Shown: piece after piece, positions 63,388-64,000 of the stretch
How the letters are laid out: every line of letters starts with the position of its first letter
Position numbering within the stretch: the stretch's first letter is position 1
Source: Pseudomonadales bacterium
Lineage (GTDB): Bacteria; Pseudomonadota; Gammaproteobacteria; Pseudomonadales; Azotimanducaceae
DNA: 64,000 bases
Reading direction: 5' to 3'
Assembly: GCA_028281005.1 (NCBI GenBank)
Contig: JANQKS010000030.1
Location: 28,051 to 92,050, forward strand
Notes under the pieces: model-generated
Databases searched by the model: none
What the model was told of the DNA's origin: nothing
Seen by the model: the letters and a program-made list of their open reading frames with translations, nothing else
Translations under genes and position numbers: made by a program

Positions 63388-63906
63388 ATGAACCTCGAAA
63401 CCGATCGCCTGATTATTAGATCTTTGTCTGTCGAAGACAGCAACGCGTACGCCAAGCTTGTCCGCGACGCTGACGTCATGCGCTACCTGGGTGGTCCGCT
63501 CAGTACAGAGGCAGCGCACCGCTACGTTATGGATTGTGTGCAACGCGATCAGACAAACGGCATCAGCCGCTATGCGGTGGTCGAAAAAACCAGCGGCACC
63601 TTCATCGGCTTCTGTGGGTTTAAGCAGTTACGGGAGGACGCAGGTCAACAAGTGTCGGCGGGTACTTCCTGGATCGACTTCGGCTGGCGCTATCAACAAC
63701 AGGTTTGGCGCCAAGGATACGGCATCGAGGCTGCCGAGGCTGTGTACGCCTATGGCAAAAACAGCCTGTGTTTGACCGGCGTAGAAGCGCGCGCGCACCG
63801 CGACAATTTGGGCTCACTACGCATTATTGAAAAGTTGGGATTTGTGTGGGTAAACGACTATTCAACGCATGCCGGCCCCTTTCGCCGCTATCGCGAACCA
63901 AACTAG
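63388..63906 (+). CDS. GNAT family N-acetyltransferase
   Basis: The 172-residue protein matches the RimJ/RimL-type GNAT fold: NLETDRLIIRSLSVEDSNAY at the start, GTFIGFCGFKQLREDAGQQV, the acetyl-CoA site region WRQGYGIEAAEAVYAYGKNS, and ARAHRDNLGSLRIIEKLGF. The substrate is unknown. The 94 bases after it up to the window end show no gene. Confidence 0.9.
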   Translation: MNLETDRLIIRSLSVEDSNAYAKLVRDADVMRYLGGPLSTEAAHRYVMDCVQRDQTNGISRYAVVEKTSGTFIGFCGFKQLREDAGQQVSAGTSWIDFGWRYQQQVWRQGYGIEAAEAVYAYGKNSLCLTGVEARAHRDNLGSLRIIEKLGFVWVNDYSTHAGPFRRYREPN

Positions 63907-64000
63907 TGCTCAAACCACTTGAAAACTTAGGATCAGAGTTCGCCAGCTTTGGGCTGGCAAGGAAGAGTGAGGAGTCATATCCGGATATTGCGACGAGCAA

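Noticed and set aside
1..64000. CRISPR arrays, prophage genes, rRNA genes and complete insertion sequences
   Set aside because: No regularly spaced repeats, phage structural genes, rRNA sequence or transposase-like proteins were seen.

Overview
The window looks like chromosome from a motile, moderately GC-rich gammaproteobacterium, probably a marine or soil heterotroph. The evidence is a polar-flagellum cluster in Pseudomonas/Marinobacter gene order, with sigma-54 and sigma-28 promoters, TonB-dependent outer-membrane receptors, and many acyl-CoA, flavin and Rieske-type catabolic enzymes. The species cannot be named from the sequence.

Positions 1-22.3 kb hold one continuous leftward flagellar locus. 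Read in the direction of transcription it is flgBCDEFGHIJKL, fliC, flaG, fliDS and a fliT-like gene, fleQ, fleSR, then fliEFGH and the start of fliI, which is cut by the window edge. A near-consensus sigma-54 promoter precedes flgB, another precedes fleS, a weaker one precedes fliD, and a sigma-28-like promoter precedes fliC. This fits the usual cascade FleQ, then FleSR and early structural genes, then FliA-dependent flagellin. Oddities are a FleQ without its N-terminal domain, a FlgJ without its muramidase domain, and a fleS whose only perfect Shine-Dalgarno sequence sits before an ATC codon.

Positions 22.4-29.9 kb carry assorted metabolic and regulatory genes: an acyl-CoA-dehydrogenase-fold monooxygenase, a P1 (DmpA/NylC-type) peptidase, a Ser/Thr kinase, a TPR protein, a methyltransferase, a VOC-fold protein, an orphan FetB-like permease and a DUF6316-like protein.

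Positions 30.2-37.7 kb are the most disturbed part. They hold a decaying TonB-receptor pseudogene, then an intact Fur-box-preceded TonB receptor with an unusual CSMCG plug motif. A periplasmic thioredoxin overlaps the 3' end of that receptor gene. Next come a fragment of an ABC ATPase, a NylB-like serine hydrolase, and about 1 kb of degraded DNA including a PAAR-like (DUF4150) remnant. The region ends at tRNA-Gly(GCC), whose 3' tail is duplicated 204 bp downstream with a chain of perfect palindromes between the copies.

Positions 37.8-49.9 kb are mostly leftward catabolic genes: a thiolase-fold/DUF35 pair with an SDR, a lysophospholipase, a site-2 protease, a serine/threonine dehydratase-like enzyme, an MFS carrier, hydantoinase/oxoprolinase A and B, a methyltransferase and a CoA-transferase. 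Positions 50-64 kb alternate in strand: a thioredoxin-DsbD-like membrane reductase, a group II truncated haemoglobin, a luciferase-like oxidoreductase, two ABM-like proteins, an OYE-type flavoenzyme, a second CoA-transferase and SDR, a macrodomain protein, MFS, alpha/beta hydrolase, Rieske oxygenase, a small zinc-ribbon protein, a cupin and a GNAT acetyltransferase. Two palindromic operators exactly 21 bp apart lie at 52.86-52.90 kb, and a 142-bp inverted-repeat element lies at 56.16-56.30 kb. The catabolic genes suggest breakdown of CoA-linked, possibly polycyclic or isoprenoid, compounds, but no substrate can be assigned.
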